The notes beneath the pieces are model-generated. The model was given only the letters and a program-made list of their open reading frames with translations, was not told the DNA's origin and searched no databases. From contig NZ_ANAH02000001.1 of assembly GCF_000335475.2 (NCBI RefSeq), forward strand, positions 952,132-1,016,131: a DNA stretch of 64,000 nucleotides, given 5' to 3'. This stretch comes from Cystobacter fuscus DSM 2262. Lineage in GTDB: Bacteria; Myxococcota; Myxococcia; Myxococcales; Myxococcaceae. Position numbers and translations under genes: made by a program. Below, piece by piece: positions 37,326-47,543 of this stretch. Numbering within the stretch: position 1 is the first letter of the stretch; the number at the start of each line of letters is the position of its first letter.

Positions 37326-38441
37326 TCAGGCGCGAAGCTCGCGAGGGGCCAACGGACGCCCCGTGTAGCCGAGCACCTGCTCCACCTGCACCGCCCGGTG
37401 CGCGTAGGTGTGCTCGGCCAGCACCCGGCGGCGTGCCGCGTCGCCCAGATCGCGCACCCCCTCGTCCGTGAGGCACAGCACGGCCTCGGCCACTTCCAGC
37501 CCATCCCGGGCCACCAGGCACTCCCGCCCGGGCTCCAGGAACAGCTCGATGCCCTCCCAGGCATCGGTGATGAGGCACGCGCCCGCGCCCGCGGCGGCGA
37601 ACAGGTGCGCGGTGGGTGAGAAGCCAAAGCGCGCCATTCCCTCGCGGCTCACGTCGAGCACCGCGCGCGCCGAGCCCCGCATGACGTTGTGCTCGCGCGG
37701 GGTGAGGTCGCCCAGGTAGCGCACGTTCGAGGGGCGCGGCCGGTCCGCCCACCCCGCCCCCCCGAGCAGGAAGTGTTTGTCCGGCAGCAGGTCCGCGGCC
37801 CGCAGGAAGAAGCACTCCACGCGCTGATCCAGATCCGGCAGCCGATCCTCCAGCAGCGCCAGGGCACAGCCGAAGCGTGGATCCGCGGACACCGGGTAGT
37901 GCAGATCCGGATCCACCGCGCTGTACACCGGTACGCAGTCGCGTGCCCCCAGGTCCCGGTAGGCCAGCACCACCCGGTCTCCCCCGCCCTGGGTGAGGAT
38001 GAGATCGTAGAGCGGCACCAGCGCGCGCAAGCAGTCCCCCGGCTCGCGCAGCAGGCGCTCCAGGGTCACCGGCGCGTCCAGGTCCCAATACACCACCTGG
38101 GTGCGGCCCGAGCGCAGCTCCAACACCCGGTGGTTGAGCCACTCGTCGTGGAAGCCCCCGCCGCTGGCCTTCACCACCACGTCCGCGCCCCGCGCCTGCT
38201 CCAGACACCGCTCCAGCCCCGAGGTGTCCTCCACCGGGTACACCACGACGCGCGCCCAGGGCGGCGTCGGCATGTCGTGCTGGAGCCGATGGCCGGCGGG
38301 CGCTGGCTCGTAGCAGGTGATGTGGTGCCCGCGCGCGTGCAGGGCCCGGAGAATGCCGCGGTAGTACATCGAGGCCCCGTTCCACCACGCCGAGGCAAGG
38401 CTCGAGCCAAAGAAGACGATCCGAAGTCCCTGGCTGCGCAT
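37326..38441 (-). CDS. CgeB-like GT-B glycosyltransferase
   Basis: A 371-residue protein with no signal peptide. The N-terminal IVFFGSSLASAWWNGASMYYRGILRAL and the C-terminal FSPTAHLFAAAGAGACLITDAWEGIE, followed by LEPGRECLVARDG, are typical of CgeB-like glycosyltransferases (Glyco_trans_1_2), which add sugars to spore coat or envelope components. ATG at 38441 has AAGGAG five bases upstream. It lies 60 bp downstream of another glycosyltransferase on the same strand, probably one operon. Donor and acceptor are unknown. Confidence 0.85.
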   Translation of the reverse strand: MRSQGLRIVFFGSSLASAWWNGASMYYRGILRALHARGHHITCYEPAPAGHRLQHDMPTPPWARVVVYPVEDTSGLERCLEQARGADVVVKASGGGFHDEWLNHRVLELRSGRTQVVYWDLDAPVTLERLLREPGDCLRALVPLYDLILTQGGGDRVVLAYRDLGARDCVPVYSAVDPDLHYPVSADPRFGCALALLEDRLPDLDQRVECFFLRAADLLPDKHFLLGGAGWADRPRPSNVRYLGDLTPREHNVMRGSARAVLDVSREGMARFGFSPTAHLFAAAGAGACLITDAWEGIELFLEPGRECLVARDGLEVAEAVLCLTDEGVRDLGDAARRRVLAEHTYAHRAVQVEQVLGYTGRPLAPRELRA

Positions 38442-38501
38442 GTCCGCTCCTTTTCCCGCGCCCACCTGCCCCCCAGACGGGTGTCGACGCGGGCTACCCC
38501 C

Positions 38502-39686
38502 TCAAAGAACCCGGGAGCGGCCCCAATCCGCCCCCGCTTTCGCCCGTGCCAGCTGGGGCTGGGAGGGCGGACTCCGCTGGGAGACCTCCCCCATGCGGCC
38601 GTAGAGTGCAACGTAGGCATCCGCCATGCGCTCTGGGGAGAACTCCAGTGCCCGCGTCCGTGCAAGGGTGGACATCCGGCCCCGCAGGACAGGCTCCGAC
38701 ACCAGCCGGCGCAGCGCCCGCCCCCACATCTCCGTGTCCTCTGGAGACACGAAGACGGCGGCGTCCTCCCACATCTCCCGCAGGGAGGGGATATCACTCA
38801 ACACCAGGGCACACCCGGCGAGCGCGGCCCCCAGGGCGGCCAGGCCCGAGGGCTCCTCGCGCGAGGAGAGCACGAACAGGGAGGCCCGGCCGAGACGCTC
38901 CGCCAGCGCCGCGCGGGGCAGCTCCCCCAGCAGGTGCAGGGCGCGCGAGCGCACGAGGCCGCCAGCGGGGTGCTCGCGGGAGCCGGCCACGAGCACGGGC
39001 CAGGCCAGCCGGGGCGTCACCGCCTCCAGCACCTCCAGGTTGCGCGCCTCGTCCCCCGGCGCCCCCAGGGTGAAGAGGAAGGGCTCGCGCACGGCGGAGG
39101 GCGGGAAGTCCACATGGCGGCGAGCGGGCGGGATGACGCTGGTGGAGGACAGGGGCCCGGCCTGAAGCTCCAGGGACTCGAGCAGCGCGTGGGAAGGCGC
39201 CACCACGTGGCCCGCGGCCCTCAAGCCCCGCGTCACCTCCGCGAGATAGCGCGGCTCGCGCCGTGCTCGCGCCAGGGGGCACGCATGGCCCACCACCAGC
39301 GGCTTGCGCTTCCAGGGCAGCGCTCCGTGGCAATAGCCGTTGAGATGGACCACGTCCGGCAGGTACCTGGCCTCCAGTTCCAACAACCAGGCCCCCGCCT
39401 CGGCGACATCGTCCCAGGCGTCCGGCATGTCCTCGGAGCGCCAGACGCTCTGCTCCACGCGCAGCCCGGGCACGTCACGTGCCTCGGCCCATTGAGCCAG
39501 CGTGAGCGGAGCGCCCAGGGTGGCCAGCGTCACCTTCAGGCCCCGCTCGCCCAGGGCCCGGCTCAGCTCCAGCGCGCACGTCCACTCCCCTCGCGAGGAC
39601 TGCGTGCTCATGAGCACGTGACGCACCCGTCCCTTCCCGCTCGGCGGCTCGGGAGAGGAAAACGGGGACGAAGGACGCTCACGCAT
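38502..39686 (-). CDS. GT4-family glycosyltransferase
   Basis: A 394-residue GT-B glycosyltransferase. It shows RHVLMSTQSSRGEWTCALEL at the start, PDVVHLNGYCHGALPW in the acceptor domain and, in the donor domain, FLFTLGAPGDEARNLEVLE, FVLSSREEPSGLAALGAALAG and ALVLSDIPSLREMW, where Glu-x7-Glu-type nucleotide-sugar contacts are expected. A 35-residue disordered C-tail follows. Likely the first gene of a two-gene operon with the CgeB-like transferase. The pair interrupts the pectin block and shows no obvious operator. Confidence 0.87.
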   Translation of the reverse strand: MRERPSSPFSSPEPPSGKGRVRHVLMSTQSSRGEWTCALELSRALGERGLKVTLATLGAPLTLAQWAEARDVPGLRVEQSVWRSEDMPDAWDDVAEAGAWLLELEARYLPDVVHLNGYCHGALPWKRKPLVVGHACPLARARREPRYLAEVTRGLRAAGHVVAPSHALLESLELQAGPLSSTSVIPPARRHVDFPPSAVREPFLFTLGAPGDEARNLEVLEAVTPRLAWPVLVAGSREHPAGGLVRSRALHLLGELPRAALAERLGRASLFVLSSREEPSGLAALGAALAGCALVLSDIPSLREMWEDAAVFVSPEDTEMWGRALRRLVSEPVLRGRMSTLARTRALEFSPERMADAYVALYGRMGEVSQRSPPSQPQLARAKAGADWGRSRVL

Positions 39687-40311
39687 GGATCAAGAGGTAA
39701 CACAGCCTCTCCAGCCCACCAGACGGGGGGCCACCTGCTTCCGGGCTGGTGAACGGAGCAGCCCCCGCGACGATGACTCGTCAACGCACGGAGTGCCCGG
39801 GGGCGGACAGCACGCCCTGACACGCGAGAACGTACTTGTCAGGCGGTGCACCCTGGGTGGGGGAAGGCGGCACGTGTCGTCGAGATGCCGCACCGCGCAA
39901 AGCATATCTCCAGTCGTCTGGGCCCGGACTTTTCCCGCACCACGGGTGGCGAACGGATGCGGAGGGGCCGACAAGTGTTGCTGACACGAGTCGCCAGGGT
40001 TCACAGGACAGGGCCCCTCGAGGCGGTAAAGCCTGACGTTCAATGCCCAAGACTCATGACGCAGCAGGACAAGGCAACTCATCACATCACGCCCTCCGCG
40101 GGACCTCGCACCCAACTGACTTTTCGGGCTACCCAAGCGAACCCAAGGAGGCTATATCCCCCTGGAAAACGTTTTCCTCGATGAACACGAGTCGCGAGCC
40201 CGCGTGCTACCCCCACGCGAGCAAGCGGCCCTGTGGTGTTCCGGTGCTTGTACCCGACAACAACGCGAGACTGGCACGGCATGACGAGCCGCGCCACGCA
40301 CGGAGACACTC
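39687..40311. other. Long divergent intergenic region with LacI-type operator
   Basis: 625 bp between the glycosyltransferase pair (leftward) and the hexuronate transporter (rightward). Apart from the perfect operator at 40164-40177 I see no gene, hairpin or repeat; several open frames here have no protein-like composition. Confidence 0.55.
40164..40177. promoter_or_regulatory. LacI-type operator upstream of hexuronate transporter
   Basis: Perfect 14-bp palindrome GGAAAACGTTTTCC, 134 bp before the transporter start. Identical to the site at 42759 and 12 of 14 to the site at 35479. Confidence 0.85.
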
Positions 40312-41586
<1,275 letters not shown>

Positions 41587-41649
41587 GCACCGGGCGGCGA
41601 GTCCGCACGCCGCCCATCGCCCCCGCGCGGCCACCGCTCGTGACGCGGC

Positions 41650-42642
41650 TCAGCCGCGCCGGGCGGTGGACTCGCGCACGATCAGCCGCGGCTCGAAGGT
41701 CGCGTACCCACTGTCGGAGCCGCCGCCCAGTGCGTCGAGCAGTTTGAGCATCGCGAGCTCGCCCATCTTCTCGCTCTGGATGTCCACCGTGGTGAGCGAC
41801 GGTGCCGAGAACTCTCCGTATGGCACGTTGTCGATGCCCGTCACCGACACGTCCTGCGGCAGCCGGAACCCGAGCGAGGCCGCTTCCTTCATGAAGCCGA
41901 GCGCGATCAGATCGTTGTAGCAGATGACCGCCTCGGGCCGGTTCGGCCCCAGCATCACGCGCGAGCACGCGCGTTCGCCGGCCTGCGCGGTGGGTGCATT
42001 CGCATCGTGGACCTCGAGGGTCAGGCCGGACTCGGCGAGGCACGCGCGGGCGCCGCGAATCCGCTCGTCGTTGATGCGCGCCTGCCCGAAGCCGAGGTAG
42101 GTGATGCGCCGATGTCCCTGGTTCAGCAGATGCTGCGCGAGCATGTAGGTCGCCAGCTGGTTGTCGATGCCGACGCTGGGAATCGGCAGCCGCTGGCTGC
42201 GGCGCAGCAGCACGACGGGCTTGTTGAGCTCGAGCAACCATTGCAGGGCCTCTTCGGGCATGCGCGAGCTGACGATCAGACCGTCGACGCGCTGGGCGAG
42301 CGCCTCGATCAACGGCCGCTCTCGCGCCTGGTTCTCCTCGGTATCGACGAGCAGCAGCGTGTAGTCGTGCTGCAACGCGACGCGGTTGGCGCCCTTCACC
42401 ACACTGGTGAAATGCGGGTTGCTGATGTCGAGGATCGTCAGGCCGATGGTGCGCGTCTCCCCGGTAATCATCGAGCGCGCCAGCGGATTCGACCGGTAGC
42501 CGAGCTTCTCGATGGTCGCCTTCAGCTTCGCTTCGACCGGCGCGGAAAAGCGCTGCGCGCCGTTGATGTATTTCGACACCGTGGCGACCGACACGCCCGC
42601 GGCGGCCGCCACGTCGCGAATGGTCGGTGATGTTTTTTTCAT
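41650..42642 (-). CDS. LacI-family transcriptional regulator of the uronate genes
   Basis: A 330-residue LacI/GalR regulator. The N-terminal HTH (TIRDVAAAAGVSVATVSKYIN) and hinge (GYRSNPLARSM) are complete and followed by a type I periplasmic-binding-like sensor domain (TIGLTILDISNPHFTSVVKG, VSVTGIDNVPYGEF). The ATG at 42642 leaves the canonical short N-terminus; the longer frame upstream is non-coding. Its own promoter region carries a weaker operator (42649-42660) and the strong site at 42759-42772 faces the divergent dehydrogenase gene, so it probably represses itself and the flanking genes until a uronate or aldarate signal is bound. Confidence 0.93.
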   Translation of the reverse strand: MKKTSPTIRDVAAAAGVSVATVSKYINGAQRFSAPVEAKLKATIEKLGYRSNPLARSMITGETRTIGLTILDISNPHFTSVVKGANRVALQHDYTLLLVDTEENQARERPLIEALAQRVDGLIVSSRMPEEALQWLLELNKPVVLLRRSQRLPIPSVGIDNQLATYMLAQHLLNQGHRRITYLGFGQARINDERIRGARACLAESGLTLEVHDANAPTAQAGERACSRVMLGPNRPEAVICYNDLIALGFMKEAASLGFRLPQDVSVTGIDNVPYGEFSAPSLTTVDIQSEKMGELAMLKLLDALGGGSDSGYATFEPRLIVRESTARRG

Positions 42643-42648
42643 TCGGAA

Positions 42649-42660
42649 GGTAACGTTTCC
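42649..42660. promoter_or_regulatory. Weaker LacI-type operator at the regulator start
   Basis: GGTAACGTTTCC is one base from a perfect 12-bp palindrome with the same AACGTT core as the strong sites. It lies 7 bp upstream of the lacI-type start codon, overlapping its ribosome binding region, which suggests autoregulation. Confidence 0.6.
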
Positions 42661-42758
42661 TCGCAGTGTTAACCAATTTTCGCAGGAAAGCAGCCAGCGT
42701 GGTACGGCAAAAGTCGGTGACCCCGGGCCGCACACGCCCGCGAGTCACTGCTCCGGCC

Positions 42759-42772
42759 GGAAAACGTTTTCC
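42759..42772. promoter_or_regulatory. LacI-type operator upstream of uronate dehydrogenase
   Basis: Perfect palindrome GGAAAACGTTTTCC in the 240-bp divergent region, 110 bp before the uronate dehydrogenase start and 116 bp from the regulator start. Identical to the site at 40164. Confidence 0.85.
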
Positions 42773-42882
42773 CCGCAGGCGTTCTCCGTTAAAGTCCGGC
42801 TCGATTATCCCGCCCGGGCTGGCGAATCGCCCCACCCCGGGCGAACCTGTCCGCAGTCCACTTTGAGTATGAGGTGCTCTCG

Positions 42883-43713
42883 ATGAACAACCCCTCCGCG
42901 CCAGGCAAACCCTTCCGGCGACTGCTTCTGACCGGCGCAGCCGGCAACCTCGGCCGCCAGTTGCGCGGTGCGCTCGCCCAATGGGCGGACATCGTCCGCG
43001 TCACCGACCTCGCCCCGCTCGGCGAGGCCGCCGCACACGAGGAAGTCGTGCAGGCCAACCTGGCCGATCGGGAAGCCGTTTACCGGTTGCTGCAGGATGT
43101 GGATGCGGTGGTGCACCTGGGCGGCATCTCGGTCGAGGCGCCGTTCGACGATCTGCTCGAGGCGAACATCCGCGGCACCTACAACCTGTACGCGGCGGCA
43201 CACAAGCATGGCGTGAAGCGGGTGGTCTTCGCGAGCTCGAATCACGCGATTGGCTTTCATCCGGTCACCGAGGTGCTCGACGCCGATTCGCCGCTGCGGC
43301 CCGATTGCCTGTACGGCGTGACGAAGTGCTTCGGCGAGTCGCTGTCGCGCTACTACTTCGACCGCTTCGGCATCGAGACGGTGTGTCTGCGCATCGGCTC
43401 TTCGTTCGAGGAGCCCAGGAACGCGCGAATGATGGTCACCTACCTGAGCTACCGGGACTTCATCGAGCTGGTGCGCTGCTCGCTGTTCACCAATCGGGTC
43501 GGGCACGCCATCGTCTATGGCGTGTCGGACAACCCGATGAAATGGTGGGACAACACCAAGGCGTCGTTCCTCGGCTTCCGGCCGAGGGACAGCTCGCAGC
43601 AGTTCGCCGAGCGCTTTCCGCCGAGCGCGCCGACCGCGGATCGCGAGGATCCGGCACAACGGTTCCAGGGAGGCGCGTTCGTGATCGGCGAGCCGATGGA
43701 GCGCAAGCGATGA
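42883..43713 (+). CDS. udh: NAD-dependent uronate dehydrogenase
   Basis: A 276-residue short-chain dehydrogenase predicted to oxidise D-galacturonate or D-glucuronate to the aldarolactone. It has the NAD-binding LLTGAAGNLGRQLR (Gly-rich loop at residues 17-24), a VVHLGGISVEAPFDDLLEANI segment that is characteristic of uronate dehydrogenases, SSNHAIGF, and the active-site Tyr144-x3-Lys148 in CLYGVTKCFGES. Length matches known enzymes of about 265-280 residues. The ATG at 42883 follows GAGG; a GTG three codons earlier is less likely. The stop overlaps the next start (ATGA), coupling it to the lactonase. Confidence 0.93.
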   Translation: MNNPSAPGKPFRRLLLTGAAGNLGRQLRGALAQWADIVRVTDLAPLGEAAAHEEVVQANLADREAVYRLLQDVDAVVHLGGISVEAPFDDLLEANIRGTYNLYAAAHKHGVKRVVFASSNHAIGFHPVTEVLDADSPLRPDCLYGVTKCFGESLSRYYFDRFGIETVCLRIGSSFEEPRNARMMVTYLSYRDFIELVRCSLFTNRVGHAIVYGVSDNPMKWWDNTKASFLGFRPRDSSQQFAERFPPSAPTADREDPAQRFQGGAFVIGEPMERKR

Positions 43714-44627
43714 GCATGAAGGTGAGCGTCGAGCGCATCGACGCGGCGGGGCGCGCGCAGGTAGGCGAGTGCCCGGTATGGCGCGCGTCGGAGCAGGCGC
43801 TGTACTGGGTGGACATCCCCGCCTGCCGGATCGTCCGGCTGCACATTGGCTCGGGCCTCCGTTCCGAATGGGTGCTGCCGGAACACGTGGCGTGCCTCGC
43901 ATTCGACCGCGGCGGGACGGTGCTCGCCGGGCTCGAGACGGGACTCTTCGCGGTGACGCTTGCCGCCAGCGGAGCACCCGGCGCAACGGCCGAGGCACGG
44001 CTTCGCCCGCTCGCCGCGCCGGCCTTCCCCGCCCCCGGCATGCGTTTCAACGACGGGCGCTGCGATCGCCAGGGGCGCTTCTGGTCCGGCACCATGGTGA
44101 AGGACATGTCGCTCGCCAGCCCGGCGGGCGCACTGTTCCGCTTCGACGCGCGGGGCACGCTGTCGGCGCCGATCGTCGACGATCTCATCACGCAGAATGG
44201 GCTGGCATGGTCGCCGGACGGCGCGACGATGTACTTGTCCGATTCGCATCCGACACGCCGGACGATCTGGGCCTTCGATTTCGACACGGAGACGGGCACG
44301 CCACACAACCGGCGCCTGTTCGCCGATCTGCACCACTACGCCGGCCGACCCGATGGCGCCGCCATCGACGCCGACGGCTGCTACTGGACATGCGCGAACG
44401 ACGGGGGGCAGCTGTTGCGCTTCACGCCACAAGGCAAGCTGGACCGGGAGATCGCGGTGCCCGCCGTGAAGCCGACGATGTGCGCGTTCGGCGGCAACGA
44501 TTTCGATACGTTGTTCGTGACATCGATCCGCCCGGCGGGCAGTGCTTCGGATGACGACGGCGCGGTGTTCGCCGTGAGGCCGGGCGTCCGCGGCCTACCG
44601 GAGCCGGAGTATGCCGGCACGCTGTGA
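43710..44627 (+). CDS. SMP-30/gluconolactonase-family aldarolactonase
   Basis: A 305-residue six-bladed beta-propeller lactonase. Family signatures are VGECPVWRASEQALYWVDI (metal-ligand Glu), GMRFNDGRCDRQGRFWSGTM, NGLAWSPDGATMYLSDS and RPDGAAIDADGCYW, with the Glu, Asn and Asp metal ligands in order. Coupled by a 4-bp overlap to uronate dehydrogenase, it most likely opens the galactaro- or glucaro-lactone formed by that enzyme (UxuL-type), giving galactarate or glucarate. The later dehydratase steps of the oxidative pathway are not in the window. No signal peptide, so cytoplasmic. Confidence 0.92.
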   Translation: MSMKVSVERIDAAGRAQVGECPVWRASEQALYWVDIPACRIVRLHIGSGLRSEWVLPEHVACLAFDRGGTVLAGLETGLFAVTLAASGAPGATAEARLRPLAAPAFPAPGMRFNDGRCDRQGRFWSGTMVKDMSLASPAGALFRFDARGTLSAPIVDDLITQNGLAWSPDGATMYLSDSHPTRRTIWAFDFDTETGTPHNRRLFADLHHYAGRPDGAAIDADGCYWTCANDGGQLLRFTPQGKLDREIAVPAVKPTMCAFGGNDFDTLFVTSIRPAGSASDDDGAVFAVRPGVRGLPEPEYAGTL

Positions 44628-44763
44628 GGGCCGGACGTGGCGGCATGGATCGAGAAACAATCCATGCCGCCACGCCCCTCCGCGCACCAGCAACGCATCC
44701 GGGCTTCTTTCGCGGAAGACCTCATGGACACTCGTTGGGTGCGAGTCGTCACCCCGGACGTTA

Positions 44764-44793
44764 TTGACATACGGAAGGCCAATTCGAGATAAT
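44764..44793 (+). promoter_or_regulatory. Near-consensus sigma70 promoter for the GH9 cellulase
   Basis: TTGACA (44764-44769) and GATAAT (44788-44793) are separated by 18 bp. The predicted start of transcription is near 44800, only a few bases before the first in-frame ATG. Confidence 0.75.
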
Positions 44794-44806
44794 CATGTAA
44801 TACATG
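44794..44806. promoter_or_regulatory. 13-bp palindrome over the cellulase transcription start
   Basis: CATGTA and TACATG flank a single A. The element follows the -10 box directly and covers the first ATG, a position suited to a repressor operator. Confidence 0.45.
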
Positions 44807-47443
44807 AAATCACGAAAACTTTCCATTTTGAGTGTACCGCGTGAAGGAACCCTCGAGACGAGGCCTCCCACACGCACCGCTCCCGTCCGCGTGCCGGTCG
44901 TGCTGGCGCTCGCCGCCACCACGCTGACGTGGGTTCCGGCCCCAGCCCTGGCCCAGGCGCCCGAGCAGATCATCAACGGCACCTTCGACTCCGGCCACGC
45001 TCCCTGGTGGGGCACCAGCAACATCACTCTCGACTCGAGCAGCGGTGAGCTGTGCGCCGACATCCCCGGGGCGACCGTGAACCCCTGGGATGTGATCATC
45101 GGCCAGGACAACGTGTCGCTCGTCGCGGGCGAGACGTACCGGTACAGCTTCGTGGCGACCGCGACGTCTGACTTCTCTGGCAGGGCGCTGATCCAACTTC
45201 CCGCCGACCCGTGGACACAGTACCTGGCCGTCTATCCGCAGATGACCGCGGAGGCCAATACATACACCTATACCTTCACCTCGCCGGTGAGCCTGCCCAA
45301 CGCGCAGGTGGCCTTCCAGATGGGCGGAAGTGCCACGCCGTGGCGCTTCTGTGTCGACAACGTGTCCCTGCAAGGGGGAGCCCCACCTGATGTCTACAAG
45401 CCGGATACCGGCCCCCGTGTCAGGATCAACCAGGTGGGCTATCTCACCCACGGTCCGAAGAACGCGACCGTCGTCACCGAGGCCACGAACGCGTTGCCGT
45501 GGCAGCTCCTCAACGGCGCCGGTACGGTGGTGGCGAGCGGCTCGAGCATCCCTCGCGGCGTGGACGTCAGCTCTGGCCAGAACGTCCACTCCATCGACTT
45601 CAGCGGATACGTCGTGGCCGGAGCTGGCTACACCCTGGTCGCCGATGGTGAGACCAGCCGCCCGTTCGACCTCGGCGGCAATCTCTACGGGCAGCTGCGC
45701 GATGACGCCTTGAAGTTCTACTACCCGCAGCGCAGCGGCATCGAGATTCTCGGGAGCCTGAGGCCGGGCTATGCCCGTCCCGCCGGGCATCTCGGGGTCG
45801 CGCCGAACACCGGGGATACCGCCGTGCCGTGTCAGCCGGGCATCTGTGATTACACGCTCGACGTCTCCAGTGGATGGTACGACGCGGGCGACCATGGCAA
45901 GTACGTGGTCAACGGCGGAATCTCGGTCTTCCAGCTCATGAATGCCTTCGAGCGGACGCGATACGCCCGGGCCGCGCAGCCGTTCACGGACGGGCAGCTC
46001 GCCATCCCGGAGAGCGGAAACGGGGTGCCGGACATCCTCGATGAGGCACGCTGGGAGATGGAGTTCCTGCTCCGCATGCAGGTGCCCGCGGGCAAGCCGC
46101 TGGCCGGCATGGTCCACCACAAGATGCACGACAATGAATGGACCGGCCTGCCGCTCCTTCCGCACCTGGACCCCAAGCGGCGCGAGCTGCACCCGCCGTC
46201 GACGGCGGCGACGCTCAACCTCGCCGCGACCGCCGCGCAAGCGGCACGTCTGTTCGCCCCGTATGATCCGGCTTTCGCGCGGCGGAGTCTGACGGCGGCG
46301 CGGGCAGCATGGGCCGCGGCGCTCGCCCACCCGGCACTCTACGCCAGCCCATCCGACAGCACCGGTGGAGGCGCCTACGAGGACTTCGACGTCAGGGATG
46401 AGTTCTACTGGGCCGCCGCGGAGCTCTTCCTGACCACGGGCGAGGCGCCCTTCCGTGATTTCGTGCTGGGTTCTCCGCTGCACACCGCCGACATCTGGAC
46501 CGAGCAGGGCATCAACTGGCGGGAGGTCGCCGCGCTGGCACGCATGGACCTGGCGATGGTGCCGAGCAACCTGCTGGACCGTACCGCGGTGCGGCAGTCC
46601 GTCGTGACGGGCGCCACGAAGTACCTGGACACACTCAACGCCCATGCGTACGGGCTGCCCTACGCGCCCGCCGACAACATGTTCGCGTGGGGATCCACCA
46701 GCCAGATCCTCAACAACATGGTCGTCATGGCGACCGCGCACGACATCACGGGCGACAAGCGCTTCGCCGACGGCGTCGCGCAGGGCATGGACTACATCCT
46801 GGGCCGCAACGCCCTGAACATCTCCTACGTCACGGGCTACGGCGAGGTGAGCGCCGAGAACCAACACAGCCGGTGGTACGCGCACCAGCTCAACCCGGCG
46901 CTGCCCCACCCGCCACGGGGCACCCTGTCGGGGGGTCCGAACTCGTCCCTCCAGGATCCGATCGCCCAGCAGAAGCTGAAGGGCTGTGTGGCCCAGTTCT
47001 GCTTCATCGACGACATCGAGTCCTATTCCACGAACGAGCTGACCATCAACTGGAACGCCCCGCTGGCCTGGATCGCCGCGTTCCTCGCCGGTCAGGGTGA
47101 CGGATCGGCCGCTCCCGCCACCTCTTGTCAGGTCAGCTACGTCAAACAGGACGAGTGGAGTGACGGCTTCAACGTCCAGGTCACCCTCCACAATACCGGC
47201 GCCAGCGCCATCAACGGCTGGACCCTGCGCTGGTCATTCCTGGGCGGACAGACCGTCACCCGGGCGTGGAGTGCGAACGCCTCTCAGTCCGGCTCCACGG
47301 TCAGCGCGACCCACCTGCCCTGGAATGCCCTCATCCCACCGGGTGAAGCGGTTTCCTTCGGCTTCCTCGGAGCTCCGGCGGCGGGACCGAATCCCACCCC
47401 GGCGCTGTTCACCTTGAACGGCGCCGCCTGCCTGACCAGGTAG
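44804..47443 (+). CDS. Secreted GH9 cellulase with CBM4 and CBM2 modules
   Basis: An 879-residue exported endoglucanase. A signal peptide with a long charged n-region ends at PALAQA. Residues about 50-190 form a CBM4/9-type sandwich ([14 protein letters not shown]), then a CelD_N Ig-like domain ([20 protein letters not shown]), then the GH9 (alpha/alpha)6 barrel with the aspartate pair in [14 protein letters not shown], the histidine region [13 protein letters not shown] and the proton-donor glutamate in [15 protein letters not shown]-terminal CBM2 ([16 protein letters not shown] onward) binds crystalline cellulose. This arrangement is common in actinobacteria. The ATG at 44804 lies almost at the predicted transcription start, so the message may be near-leaderless or a downstream start (for example GTG near 44890) may be used. 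Confidence 0.93.
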   Translation: MKSRKLSILSVPREGTLETRPPTRTAPVRVPVVLALAATTLTWVPAPALAQAPEQIINGTFDSGHAPWWGTSNITLDSSSGELCADIPGATVNPWDVIIGQDNVSLVAGETYRYSFVATATSDFSGRALIQLPADPWTQYLAVYPQMTAEANTYTYTFTSPVSLPNAQVAFQMGGSATPWRFCVDNVSLQGGAPPDVYKPDTGPRVRINQVGYLTHGPKNATVVTEATNALPWQLLNGAGTVVASGSSIPRGVDVSSGQNVHSIDFSGYVVAGAGYTLVADGETSRPFDLGGNLYGQLRDDALKFYYPQRSGIEILGSLRPGYARPAGHLGVAPNTGDTAVPCQPGICDYTLDVSSGWYDAGDHGKYVVNGGISVFQLMNAFERTRYARAAQPFTDGQLAIPESGNGVPDILDEARWEMEFLLRMQVPAGKPLAGMVHHKMHDNEWTGLPLLPHLDPKRRELHPPSTAATLNLAATAAQAARLFAPYDPAFARRSLTAARAAWAAALAHPALYASPSDSTGGGAYEDFDVRDEFYWAAAELFLTTGEAPFRDFVLGSPLHTADIWTEQGINWREVAALARMDLAMVPSNLLDRTAVRQSVVTGATKYLDTLNAHAYGLPYAPADNMFAWGSTSQILNNMVVMATAHDITGDKRFADGVAQGMDYILGRNALNISYVTGYGEVSAENQHSRWYAHQLNPALPHPPRGTLSGGPNSSLQDPIAQQKLKGCVAQFCFIDDIESYSTNELTINWNAPLAWIAAFLAGQGDGSAAPATSCQVSYVKQDEWSDGFNVQVTLHNTGASAINGWTLRWSFLGGQTVTRAWSANASQSGSTVSATHLPWNALIPPGEAVSFGFLGAPAAGPNPTPALFTLNGAACLTR

Positions 47444-47543
47444 GGAGCACCCAGAGAGGGTGGCCCAGCGCCGGAGGATGCATGAGATACACCTCCACGA
47501 ACGAAGGTGGGCCATGAAGGCCACCTTCCTCGTGGAGAGAGCA

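Noticed and set aside
39690..40136. 148-codon frame in the long intergenic region
   Set aside because: Low-complexity composition, no ribosome site, no recognisable motif. The region has an operator and looks non-coding.
47340..47360. Possible further LacI operator (GAAGCGGTTTCC-like) in the cellulase gene
   Set aside because: Lacks the AACGTT core, is inside the coding region and matches the consensus poorly.
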